Assembly: GCA_033558025.1 (NCBI GenBank)
Contig: JAUCEF010000001.1
Location: 1,674,001-1,738,000 of the forward strand
From: Phytophthora sp. 'mugwort'
Lineage: Eukaryota; Oomycota; Peronosporomycetes; Peronosporales; Peronosporaceae
Reading direction: 5' to 3'
DNA: 64,000 bases
A model generated the notes under the pieces. That model ran no database searches. It was not told where the DNA came from and saw only the letters and a list, made by a program, of their open reading frames with translations. A program made the translations under genes and the position numbers. Each line of letters starts with the position of its first letter. Position 1 is the first letter of the stretch. Below, one piece after another: positions 9,580-19,929 of the stretch.

Positions 9580-10197
9580 CGAACACCGGTACGAATTTCA
9601 AGAATTCGTGTTAACCTGGAAACTGCAAAATAGTATAATGATACTACTTCGAAGTATAGTATAAGTTTTTTTTTTTTCTCAGCTGTACGAACCTCGGCTC
9701 CGTGCGGATCGCAAGCAAGCTGGCTGCTGGGCATACTGCGAAGTCCAATTGTACCCCGAAGAACGGTAGTCGGGTTGTTTGCCATTCTAGTGTACATCGT
9801 GCGGCATATTTTGTTTAGTTTGAAGATTATCATGAAATTTCAACTTAGTAAGTTCACTTAGCACAAAAATAGCTGCTGCACGAATATCATCAACAGATAT
9901 AGTGAAGCCAGTCAGTGTACGAGGCTGCATCCCGTTCATGAATGTGTCTAGATTAACTGTGTGAAGAAATTGCATTGTGGACGCTTCGATATCCTACATT
10001 GATCACAAGAGGGAGTTTGTACAATTGACTCTGCTAGCCCTCACAAAAGACTATAACCACGACTAAGATTGTTGGGAAAGGGTACAACAGGCTTTCTTTG
10101 ATAATATGATTGAACGAGTCAGCGTTTCTTTTTAAATGCCTAGTTATTGCTAGGATCGTTGTAAACAGGCCGGCTTGCGTGATACGTTAACACGCTC
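9580..10197. other. Spacer between convergent C2 genes
   Basis: The 3' ends of members 2 and 3 face each other here. There is a T-run near 9667 and no recognisable gene. It probably holds both 3' UTRs. Confidence 0.5.
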
Positions 10198-12060
10198 TTA
10201 AAGCGACGCGGAATCAATGTTACGCGACTCAGCGTAACCAAGCTTGTGCGGGTACTGCATACCCGACGATTGGGTTGAAGCACGAGAACCTTCGCTTTCT
10301 GCTAGTTTAGCGCGAGCCCGGGCCTTCTTTTCCTTCTTCTTCTCAAGTTTGCGCAGAAAACGTTCCTCTTCTGACGACGAGAGTGACGATGATGATGATG
10401 ATGATGATAGTGAGGAAGATGAATAGCTACTCTCATAGTTCCGACGGGACTTGCCATGCTTCCGTTTGGATCTGCGCCATCTCTCCTTCTCTCTTCTCTT
10501 GGCTTTTACAGTTTTACGACGTCTTCGACGGCGTTTGTCTTCAGAAGAAGAAGATGGTACTTCATCCGATGGGCTTGATGGGAACGTCAAGGTGACACGT
10601 ATGTCTGGATTCTGTTGGCTCCGACTTTCATCGCTTCTAGACGACACAGAGCTGTATGCCGACCCCTTCTTGGGGCCCTCTCTCTGAGGAAGTTTGGTTC
10701 TAGATGAGAGCTTGCGGTATCCCCGTGAAGACACAGAACTGTCACCAGAAGACGCATCTTCGCTGTACGCTCGTCGTTTGGAAGGATTTTTACGACGGCT
10801 ACGTTTGCTATCATCACGCCTTTTGCGACGTCGACGATGGCGATCATGCTCTGACGACGTGGACTCAGAAGACTCCGAGGTTGGCAAGGCGTTCTGCGCA
10901 ACTTGATTCAGCTCATCCACCGACAATCGGATCGTACCGAAACATGAAAATCGTCCACTCGGATAGCTCGCCGTTTTATTTTCTGAACCAATGTCGTAAA
11001 TGGTATTTTCCCTCGGAATGCCGAAGTTCACTCCACCTTCTTTGTTGTCTTCGATATCACCTTGAAATCTCAAATTCTCCATCTCATGCATGGGAACGTA
11101 TTCCTCCTTTTTCACATCACGATACTTGAAAGTCGGTAATAGCTCAGACTCCGAGTCTTTCTCCTTTTTGCCACCCCGATTCTTGAAACTAGCTGGCAAA
11201 TCAGAGTCCGAGTCGCGCTCTTGTTCCTGTTGCTGCTGCTGTTCCAACCTTCTCGCACATTGTTCTCTCCACTTCCCTTCTCGTTCAATGTGCTGCTCCA
11301 GTCCAACATGGTTTAAAGCGTCTTTTTCCATCCGTCTCCATTTTTCCTGCTGCTGCAGCTCCAGCTCGCGTCGTTGAGCATCTTCCAACTTTCGATGCTC
11401 CTGCATCAATCTCTGTATCATTTCTTCGCTGGCATGCGAGTACCGACGCTCAGGGACTGGCTTGTGTCCATTCTCCTGGAGACAGATCTGCAGTCGAATC
11501 TCTCCACTGGGTTTATCGTTCCTGTACAACGGAACCCACTCGTCAATGGTTTCATCAAGTTGAAGTTGCCGCAACTGAACGACGCACGCTCCGATCGCCG
11601 GACTGTAGATGAGAACGTGGTTCTTCACTCGGATCGTCAACATTTCTGCATTTGGGTCCCTGACGTTCAGTTGGAACTTCTCGTTCCACTCGGGGCAGTC
11701 CCTCCTAGCACTCATCTGCACTTTAGTATGGAACGTTTGGTGGCTGCTGCCTTGCTTCTTGTCGACTCCTACCAGGGGTTTCCCCTGTCCGAAGCCTCCG
11801 ATGATGGGCGTGTCCCCTAAGTATAACTTGCAGTAAGAGCCTTGAGCCACAGCGGGCAGATTTCGGGCGGAATGGACGCGCAGGTAGAGCGTAAAGTTGC
11901 CGTAGAGCGACCGCAGCGACGACTTGTTCACGAGTCGATGGGGAGCGGGTGGCTGGTCAGCCGAAGACCGGGGCATGTCACCACTGGGCTTGAAACCCAG
12001 CGACGTCGTGAAGGCTCGGAAGCGCGACATTGGGGCGCTATCTTGCGAGTCGCGCGCCAT
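10198..12060 (-). CDS. C2-domain protein, family member 3
   Basis: The 620-residue product is a close relative of the gene at 7582. It has a 50-residue N-terminal extension, then a C2 domain (about 56-205: GNFTLYLRVHSARNLPAV, SYCKLYLGDTPI, DCPEWNEKFQLNV, LTIRVKNHVLIYSPAIG, WVPLYRNDKPSGEIRLQICL). The calcium-coordinating Asp residues of the first loop are again absent. A Glu/Gln/Arg coiled coil follows (about 215-290), then acidic repeats and a long Ser/Arg/Lys-rich tail with poly-Ser and Glu-Glu-Glu segments. It lacks the Gly-rich C-terminal tail of member 2. Convergent with member 2. The start is ATG at 12060, supported by an Inr-like match just upstream. Confidence 0.85.
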   Translation of the reverse strand: MARDSQDSAPMSRFRAFTTSLGFKPSGDMPRSSADQPPAPHRLVNKSSLRSLYGNFTLYLRVHSARNLPAVAQGSYCKLYLGDTPIIGGFGQGKPLVGVDKKQGSSHQTFHTKVQMSARRDCPEWNEKFQLNVRDPNAEMLTIRVKNHVLIYSPAIGACVVQLRQLQLDETIDEWVPLYRNDKPSGEIRLQICLQENGHKPVPERRYSHASEEMIQRLMQEHRKLEDAQRRELELQQQEKWRRMEKDALNHVGLEQHIEREGKWREQCARRLEQQQQQEQERDSDSDLPASFKNRGGKKEKDSESELLPTFKYRDVKKEEYVPMHEMENLRFQGDIEDNKEGGVNFGIPRENTIYDIGSENKTASYPSGRFSCFGTIRLSVDELNQVAQNALPTSESSESTSSEHDRHRRRRKRRDDSKRSRRKNPSKRRAYSEDASSGDSSVSSRGYRKLSSRTKLPQREGPKKGSAYSSVSSRSDESRSQQNPDIRVTLTFPSSPSDEVPSSSSEDKRRRRRRKTVKAKRREKERWRRSKRKHGKSRRNYESSYSSSSLSSSSSSSSLSSSEEERFLRKLEKKKEKKARARAKLAESEGSRASTQSSGMQYPHKLGYAESRNIDSASL

Positions 12061-12069
12061 GTTCAGCGA

Positions 12070-12084
12070 CGATTGAGGAATGGA
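12070..12084 (-). promoter_or_regulatory. Inr-like element upstream of C2 member 3
   Basis: On the minus strand TCCATTCCTCAATCG partly matches the oomycete initiator; it lies about 10-24 bases before the ATG at 12060, implying a very short 5' UTR. Confidence 0.45.
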
Positions 12085-12606
12085 CCTATAGAATACAGTA
12101 TGTAATAGGTTAGGGAAACTATAGAGTGAACCCTAACGGAATGAGAATACTGGAACCAAGACTGTTTCGGGTTAGGTTCAACTTCTGTGGTAGAGGGGAT
12201 ATCATGCCAACATGTGCGCAGCAGCGTTACTACTGTACGAAGGCACTCTACCCATACGATGTGCGGTGGATAATAAGAAGGGCCTTGCATCATATTTTAT
12301 GATTCATACCGTTGGTAAAGCTACAAAAGAGACTACGGCGAACACATTGTTACTGTTTTTAATCAACCTTTTAGAGTTTTTCGAGATAGTGCTCTGCAGT
12401 GATTGTCATATTTAACCGAAGTTTTGAGAAACGGCCAATTATTTGTTTGAAAATCCACAGTCACTACTCTGAACATCCGTATAACACAGCCCAGCACCAC
12501 GTCGCCGGTTCCCTCGCTGATGCTAACAGCGGGAGCCCCCAGGAGCGAGATACAGGAGTCTGCGCAGAAAGATAGATGGGGTCATGACGGATTGCTCCAA
12601 AGTCGA
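12085..12606. other. Spacer between C2 member 3 and a copia LTR
   Basis: No gene is seen. The left part should hold the promoter of the minus-strand C2 gene; the right part borders the LTR. Confidence 0.4.
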
Positions 12607-12794
12607 TGTATCTCATTGTGATTGGTCATAATGTATTATGAGGAATAGCCAATAAGAGAAAGCGTGCACATTTGTTTAGGAAACTCTATGCTGAATGATG
12701 TGGTAGGGTGACTGGAAGACGCGAGCTGGGGCAGGTGGACCAGCCACATCGTCCTCCTCACTCCAAAACCGACGGCCGATTAAATACGCTAACA
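12607..12794 (+). repeat. LTR of a decayed copia element (family A)
   Basis: The 188-base block starts TGTATCTCATTGTGATTGG and ends GCTAACA, giving TG...CA ends. It matches 43186-43372 along its length, including CCAGCCACATCGTCCTCCTC. Copia gag-like sequence follows, which fits a 5' LTR. Confidence 0.65.
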
Positions 12795-15700
12795 TTTCAG
12801 ATACATACGGAAGATGTACAGCCCATCAGCAACGGACACATGAGGAATGGACAGCCGCCAGGGCTAGAGAATTTCTCTGGAAAGAAAGGTGAGTACACGA
12901 TGTGAGGATATAGGGTCCTGACTCACATTAGTAGCCTAGATAAGAGTACGATCGGCGGATGTTGGAAAAAGACCAACCTGACCCCACTATACTCATAATT
13001 GACTTCCTGGACGCTACGTCAGAGAAGCCCGCCATCTAGGTGGCTCTAAGGAAGAGCTAAGAACAGCGTCGGCGGCTGCAACATTGGATTAGGGCGCACA
13101 CGGCAACGTTGAACCTGTTCAATCAGTCGCTACCAAATATTTTCCTCTCGGAACGCCTGACCAAGTGTCATGAATGAAGACGTATAACATCTGGAAGGAG
13201 CTCGAGAAGTACTGTCTCGGGTATGCGGGTGGAGACATTGAACTACGGCGGGAGTGGGAGCGGCTGGTCGTGGTCAAGTGGAGTGACCTTGGAACCCTGT
13301 TCTCTCAGCTGAAAAGCTACGTAATGACATCAACCGGAAGATGAGAAGTATGGTTGGCAAGGATATGACTACCGAACCCTGGCTGTGCGTAGCAGTTCTC
13401 TCTCTACTTCAGAGTGTGTGGGAGTTCCATCAGCATGGCCGGAAAAGTGGTTCACGATTGAGAACGTCGAGATGAGCCTACAGCAAGTTTCCGGCGATCG
13501 TTCAAGAAAGGAGATCAGCATGTTAACTGAGAAGAAGCGCTCAGGCTCCTTCAACAGGACAATTAGTAGACAGGCAAGAAGCGTAGGCAGAATGAAGCAT
13601 CAAGTCATGGCACTAGCGGGTGCTTCTACTGCGTCGAGGAAGGACACGAGAAGGCTGTGTGGCTAGTGAAGACGAAAGCCCGACATCTATATTTCACGAA
13701 GGGCCGCTGTTTTGCATCCACATCCGTACAGCACTAGAATGCAAGACAAAAAAAACGGCTGATGACTGTGACCAAGGCGACGGTAAGGCACCAACGGTAA
13801 GACAACGAATGAGCGAAATCTATTCAAAGATGTGCAACGATTTGGAAAGGCGCTGGCCTGATGCGGACAAGCTGGAGTACAAGAGGAATGTCCGAACGAG
13901 TGAAGGTAGCGATGAGTCACCCGCAAACCCGTTGGCAATGGACTCTGAGGTAAGACGTATGTTTGGAAAGTATCTATTCAAACTGAAGAGGTTAAGGTGA
14001 CTGGCGATCTATAAGTTGTGAATACTGGAGCAGGATATGCTATAAGCTCCGACCGACGGCGGTTCAGCAGCCTTCACAGAGGTGATACCCATATCTTTCA
14101 GTATGTCAACCGAGACACTTCAACAAGCACATTTCAGGGGACAGTTGGAATCCATGTACTCAATCCAAAGGGGTACTACGATAACGTGTCAATGGCTAAT
14201 GTTGCTTATGACAAAGAGTATGTCAGTAACATGTTGAGTGCATACTACCTGGCGACGCAAGGATACCGCCGTATCCAATCAAGACGGGAGAATACCTGCA
14301 CTTTCTGGATAGGATTAACCACATTGTATTTGATGCCGTAGCAATAGATAGGGTTTACTATCGTCCTAATACGGACGGCAAAAGTGATACCGGCAACGAA
14401 GTAACAACTCAAGCCATATTGCAAGAATGACACCTGAGGTTTGGTCATGTCGGCAAAGACAGACTGATAAGGATCTTGGTGGGCCAGGTGATTGATGGAG
14501 CACCACAACTCGCACGTAACTATATGAAACAAGCGATCTTCTTGTGACGCACGTGTGCTCTGACGAAATCAAATCCGATGTCCAACCGTCGCGTGAAAGG
14601 CGAAAAATGGGGCCAGAACCATTGCACATGGACTCGCTGGGGAAAAGGAAGGTAAAGGGTATGTACGGCACGACGGAAACAGGTATGCCTTGGCAGTTGT
14701 CGGTGGCGCAACGGCCTACAAATGGTACTTTGTCTTAAAGTCACTCAAAGTGGTGAGAGCAAAATTCAGACAGCTTATTACACAGCTAGGAAAACAATTT
14801 TCCATACAAAGTGAGCGGATAATGACGGATGGACGTACTGAGTTGTCAACGAAGTGTTGAAGCGCTATTGCTCAAAAGAAGGAGTCGTGTACTATCAGTC
14901 CGACGCTGAATCGCAGCAAGAGGATGGGGCAGCTGAGCGAGCACACCAGTCTGTCGTAGCCTATGTGCGGTGTGCTTTTTGCGTTGCGTCAGGCATGACT
15001 GCAAAATAGAGGAATGAGGCCTTAATGTACATGACATCTGTGTCAAATCGCTTCCGGTCGCGCGACTTCAAGGAAAGAGCCCATATGAAGCACTTTATGA
15101 GAAGCCCAGCGGCATGCCACTACGGATATGTTGAAGCACGTGCTACGCACATATACCCAAATCCAAACGACCAAATAAGAAGCTCAGTGATAGATCTCTC
15201 GAATGTAAACTGTTAGGTTTCTCTGAGAATTACAAAGGCTACAAAAATATGTACCTAATTGCGAGAGACGTAACGTTTGACAGCTCATCCGCAGCGTTTC
15301 TGGTCACCGAATCGTTTTGACTAGAGACATTGGCCCACCACGGAGGCTCTTAACGGGGTCGGAAAACTAGGCAAGAGGGCAAGCGTAGTCCAGCCAGATG
15401 GTACTACAAAGAGACGTCGTTCGGAGGAACTGCACAGCGAGATCAACACCAGCTCGAAGGACGAAAGAGCCACAGTGGGATTGCTCGCCGGCGGAGCGAC
15501 ACGTTGCAGTGGGATTATACTGGAGGAGGCTGCCCTGAGACCAACAGATTTCTTCACGCGATGCCGGATTGTTGTGGCGAAGTCTCGTCGCCGGCCGGCA
15601 ACTGGAGCGATTGAGCAGCGGGTATAACGAACGACGCCACGTTCGCCTACTTTTCAATCGCGACAGGAACTTCATTCTGCATCTTGACGAGCGCGTTCTC
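12795..15700 (+). mobile_element. Decayed copia element A: gag, protease and integrase remnants
   Basis: Pieces of a Ty1/copia polyprotein can be read in order across all three plus-strand frames. They are gag (13173-13323), a damaged CCHC knuckle (CFYCVEEGHEKAVW near 13622, last Cys replaced by Trp), a protease-like NTGAGYAISSDRRRF (14020, normally DTGA or DSGA), a gag-pre-integrase motif LRFGHVGKDRLIRIL (about 14430), integrase residues near 14700-14870, and the integrase C-terminal LGFSENYKGYKNMYLIARDV (about 15215). Many stops and frame changes make it non-functional. The reverse transcriptase resumes at 17554, beyond a hAT-like remnant. Confidence 0.7.
14018..14341 (+). pseudogene. Copia A protease region
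   Basis: A 107-codon frame starting with an Asn-Thr-Gly-Ala in place of the catalytic Asp-Thr/Ser-Gly triad of the retroviral-type aspartic protease, followed by FQGTVGIHVLNPKGYYDNV, the beta-strand region typical before the gag-pre-integrase domain. The catalytic Asp is lost. Confidence 0.55.
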
Positions 15701-15819
15701 GAGAACGCTCAGGGGATAATTTGAGCTGTAGGGAGCAAGTACTCGCCCTTAATTGGGTACTTTTCTACACACGCGTCAATAACGGAGGTCTTCGCCAACG
15801 TACGCTTCTCCGCCTGCAG

Positions 15820-15858
15820 TTTTTTTTTTTTTTTTTTTTTTGGGGGGGGTGTGTGTGG
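15820..15858 (+). repeat. T-run followed by G-run and GT microsatellite
   Basis: A run of more than 20 T is followed by 8 G and then GTGTGTGTGGGG. It marks the edge between copia A remnants and the hAT-like segment and is prone to assembly error. Confidence 0.9.
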
Positions 15859-16099
15859 GGTCACGCACATGGCCCAATTCGCGCAGCTCACTTTGTCTGT
15901 CGCGAGTAGCCAAGGCTTGTGGGCGGTCATTGCTGTATGGGAACGGTTCTTGTACGAGAGTGAACGGGTGAATAACGCTACACAACCAAACTGAATGCGA
16001 AAATTAAGTCAACTTGTTATAATCGGGCAAACTCACGACTTGTAAACACGGAAGGACCGGTCCCGCCGCCGTTCTTCCTCATCACGATATATTTTCATA

Positions 16100-17340
16100 C
16101 CCTACAGAACACGCACGCACCCGCTACCACGGCCTCGCCCAGACCTCCGCGCAATTTCCCTCCTAACGCCGCTTCTTCCGTACCTAGGTTCCGATGCTCC
16201 GTCTACCCATGCCATCCGTCCTACAGTAGCCTTTTGCTCCCGCCGCATCCTCCTGTGTCCGGCTCCGCCAGATCCGGGAATACCAACAGCCTCTAGGCCA
16301 CCCAAAAATAATCGAGCGTCGCGTCCCGGGAACTCGCAAAACGGATGGTTAAGTGCAACTTGCGAGCGGGCGCCGAGTCCATCCTCATACAGTTGTGCCT
16401 CGAGTAGTTTCTCGGAGGAACGCTTGAGACCGTACCCCAGACGATGGCCCTCGTTCTCATTCGTGATATGTAGGGGACAACTGCGCAACCGACAGAGCAT
16501 CGCACCCGTCTCTAGGGGCCTAACACCTCGGCTGTGCCGGTCACAGATCTAACTTCGCGGTCGATCTGTATGTGAGGGAGCATCAGGTTCAGATCGATTT
16601 GATTCAGGGTCTGATGACCCAGCTCCTTCGCGTCAACTATGCGGCTGGGCTCGCTCGAGCTACGAAAAATCTCAAGCCAGTCAAGTCCAATGTGGCGCGA
16701 TTGTCGTCCCCTTCGCCATTGTATACGCTATGTTGATATTCATGACGTAATCCTCACTATCAGCGCTGTCGAGGAGCTCGTACCACGCGGGTACGTCCAT
16801 CGCCATGTCGTCGATCATGTAGCCATATCAAGAGTCTTGCTGCACAGTCGTAAAACATCGCTGATTTGTTAGCCGTGACCGTCGGTGTCAAGCCCTTCCT
16901 GCATCTGAGACAGGGCGAGAAGTCGACGGAGACGCTCAGCACCGTGGATTTACACCACGCACAGACCGAGAAAGCCACCGAGCGACTCGTCCAGCTATTC
17001 AACATTAGGCTGAACGAGTCACTCATCTCGGCAGCGATGATGACACCGACCTTGGAGACTGTGAAGCGAATGTAGCGCTTGAGGGTACTGTCGCCGGCGG
17101 GCCTCATCTCAACGACCTTGCGAGTTGCAGGTCGGTCATCGTCATCTTCCGGTGGAAAATCCGGCCAATCCAATCGTACACGTTCAGCATCATCTCATCG
17201 GCAAAGCCAAACGTGTCCGTCACAGTCGAGCCTGACGCCAGGAAGTCGGAAAATCGACCCCGTAGCCGGCGTGCATGGCAGCCAGATGAATGAGATTCGT
17301 GTTGCTGCCTCCGTTCTTTTAAGTGTTAATCTGCAGGACA
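16100..17340 (-). mobile_element. hAT-like transposase remnant (tentative)
   Basis: The minus strand has scattered pieces resembling oomycete hAT transposases. These include a BED-finger-like TNLIHLAAMHAGYG, then DEMMLNVYDWIGRIF, STLKRYIRFTVSKVG and EMSDSFSLMLNSWTSRS, the last recalling the DxWT block of hAT transposases. Several frame changes separate them. No terminal repeats were found. It interrupts copia A between integrase and reverse transcriptase, which suggests nested insertion. Downstream pieces (16102-16500) are not recognised. Confidence 0.4.
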
Positions 17341-17553
17341 ACCAACCATGTGTGCTACCACCTCCATAATCCAGTAATGCGGGAGCTCAAATTGCACTGC
17401 CATATGTACGACTGCACGATGTTCCTACGTACGACCATGATGATGGTGACTCTGGAGCTGAGACCCAAGTCGACCTTGACTTGATGGTGGTAGTGAATTT
17501 GCTCTGGTCGCAGAATATGACCCGGGTTTCCTAATGCGAGGCCACGAAGTCTG

Positions 17554-17990
17554 ACGAGCACTGAAATGGAAGGAGATCGTACGTGCTGAATTACGCCATA
17601 AACTCAGGACCATATACCCGAAATATCGCGCATCGTCCACCTGGTGTGAAGGGATTGGTTTCAAGTGGGCGTTGGTACAAACGGAATAAGCAAGGTGAAA
17701 TCTGGGGTACAAGGCTCGGTTGGTGGCGCAAGAGTTTCTGCAGACGTATGAAATCGACTACAGTGAGACAGTGCTCTCCTGTGCGTGCTTGCCTTCTTTG
17801 CGCGTCTTTCTGTTATCTGCAATCACCTAGGACACTAAATCAAGCAATTCGACGTGGAACGGGGCTTCGCAATGGAAACCTAGACGAGCGGCCTTCCGGA
17901 CAATTCCTCTTGGTTTTCGTTCATCACACTGACGCCAAAGAAGAAGTCGAAGAGCAAGAGGCAGTGCACAGGGTGGAACAGGTCGGCGCC
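17554..17990 (+). pseudogene. Copia A reverse transcriptase fragment
   Basis: The plus strand reads ALKWKEIVRAELRHKL, then GFKWALVQ, GYKARLVAQEFLQTYEIDYS and LPSLRVFLLSAI. These are the opening motifs of a copia RT (W..A...E, KW.F, YKARLVA.GF.Q, DY.ET, R..L). The YVDD active-site part is not present. It is probably the continuation of copia A after the hAT-like insertion. Confidence 0.65.
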
Positions 17991-17999
17991 GAGAAGGTG

Positions 18000-19147
18000 G
18001 CCCGCGTGCTTTCGCGAAACTGATCATATGTGTGGTGGAAGCAAGCAGATATGCTTGTGACCTTCATTGGGTACGACACCTTCGGATCGCCTAAGGTCAC
18101 GACCGCCGAAAGATGTTACCTGTCATCTCTCCTGCTATCACGTTCACGAAGGGCACATGAAGAGAAGAGAAGGTAAAGAATGACGTTAACTCTATGGCAC
18201 TAATTGTGCTAACTTGTTAGGTATCAAAATGTAATTATTAGGCGCTCACATCACGAGGAATCATGGCGTTGTGTGGAAGATTGTACCCAAGTCGGTCGAA
18301 TACTACATGGATGAAAATAAGAGATGTTCCTCTGCTGCAATGCATGTGTATTAACTCGATCTTCTGTAACGTTTCTGTATATTGCTTACATTAATAACGA
18401 TAAGCGAACAGCTAATATATTTTGTTTGCATTTTTGTCGCGGCTTTTCGACTCAAAAACAATATGGTGAAAGCACACCCTAATGATCTGGAGCAAACACG
18501 GGCCGTGTTCGCACTGGAGATCTGGAGGACGTTCGCCGTGTATGGACCGGGGGCATATTCAATTTGGATCAAACTGACACCATCGCTAACATGCCTCTGG
18601 GCCGAATGTGGAAGGGAAGAATACGCATGCACCGAGTGAGTATTGAGAACACGATGAAGCATTATGGTCGACTTACGCCAGTGCTTTTCAGTTCGAGCTG
18701 ACGGTAAGTTATCGTATTCTTACCCTATTGTGGTTATTACGATTATCTTTGATAGAACCTGTCTACTTTGTTCATCTCGCGTGACAAGACTGGCGGACGT
18801 ATTGAAAACACCGCGTTCGATGAGCACCCGGTGGGTCACTTCTAGGGGTTATCCATACATAGATAAGCTGAAATGTTTTAGTGGTGACGAACCCTGAATT
18901 TTTTAGTGGTGACGGACCCGCTTTTCTCCTTCACGAAAATTTTGAACTGTATGGATAGGACACGGGTCGTATCTTATGTTGCAAATACTACTGTCCACAT
19001 TGTTTGTTAATCGCTGGACGTTTCGGTGTTGGGAGCACTAAAAACGAAAACGCGGATTAACTGGGCTGGCATCGCGAGTAGTACTGCCAATGAAAAATGA
19101 ATCCGAGCTGTACGAGCTACCATTGTTGCTTGGGATGCAATTCCAGC
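18000..19147. other. Gene-free repeat debris
   Basis: Only short frames are present. A readable stretch near 18545-18690 followed by a GTAAGT...GATAG pair (18692-18755) hints at an exon and short intron, but no family is recognised and stops flank it. Confidence 0.35.
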
Positions 19148-19209
19148 CAGCACCGTATTTCGTAGCTTTAAAACTAAATAATAGTTTAAAGCTCCGAAAT
19201 ACGGTGCTG
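19148..19209. repeat. Near-perfect inverted repeat (28-bp arms, short loop)
   Basis: CAGCACCGTATTTCGTAGC at 19148 pairs with GCTCCGAAATACGGTGCTG ending at 19209, with a 5-base AATAA loop. Transcribed on either strand it would form a stable hairpin. No flanking element is recognised. Confidence 0.8.
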
Positions 19210-19929
19210 TTATTTTCCTCAATATCCCGATATCAACGTTTGAATGAAATGCCTTTTCTCTGCAAAACATATGGAAAGAGGTACAGTTTTATCCGCTGCA
19301 TTCAAATTTAGCAAATGAAATAGCGCTGCTGAATATTATTTCACGTTGCTTAACTATGGAGATGGATTGTAAGTCAAGCCACGTTTCTCCGTCATTGTAT
19401 GCATACCCCCCCCCGCTTAGGCTAATAAAGATCACTATCCAAACATATTCTAAGCATCATATTAAGCCCAAGCCTTCCCTGCATAACGTCCCCGTTAGTC
19501 GTATGGAGTTTGGAAATGACTTGGCTTCAATTTGTAACGGTGAAATTTGACGATGGTTCATAAAATATACTACCGACTTCCTCGGTTTATAATGGGCAGG
19601 TCACATAACGTAACATAACCGGCCTTTTGCAACCGAACTTGTATTTCTAAAGCACCAGAGCGTCTCACTGGCTGATCAGCCAATTTTAGCACCGTTCCAG
19701 ACGGCGCGAAGTGGATCCCTCGGCATATACATCAGTATCGCTTGCAAAACGGTTTGCGTTGAGGGTTTGTATTTGCACTGATGTTTGCAACCTTCCTTTA
19801 CAGAAAATACGTGCTGCGTGTTTCACGTCGGTTGCAAAGAAGCTAGACTCACCCACAATCGAAGCAGTCACTCCGCGCACAAGTGCGATGATCACGAATC
19901 AACAAGTCGATTCTCTGCGAGTTCGTGGT

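Noticed and set aside
16102..16500. 132-codon minus-strand frame as a gene
   Set aside because: No motif, no promoter match, embedded in repeat remnants, with unusual Arg/Gly composition.
18463..18760. Possible two-exon gene with GTAAGT...GATAG intron
   Set aside because: The readable peptide changes frame and hits a stop just before the donor; no homologous family recognised.
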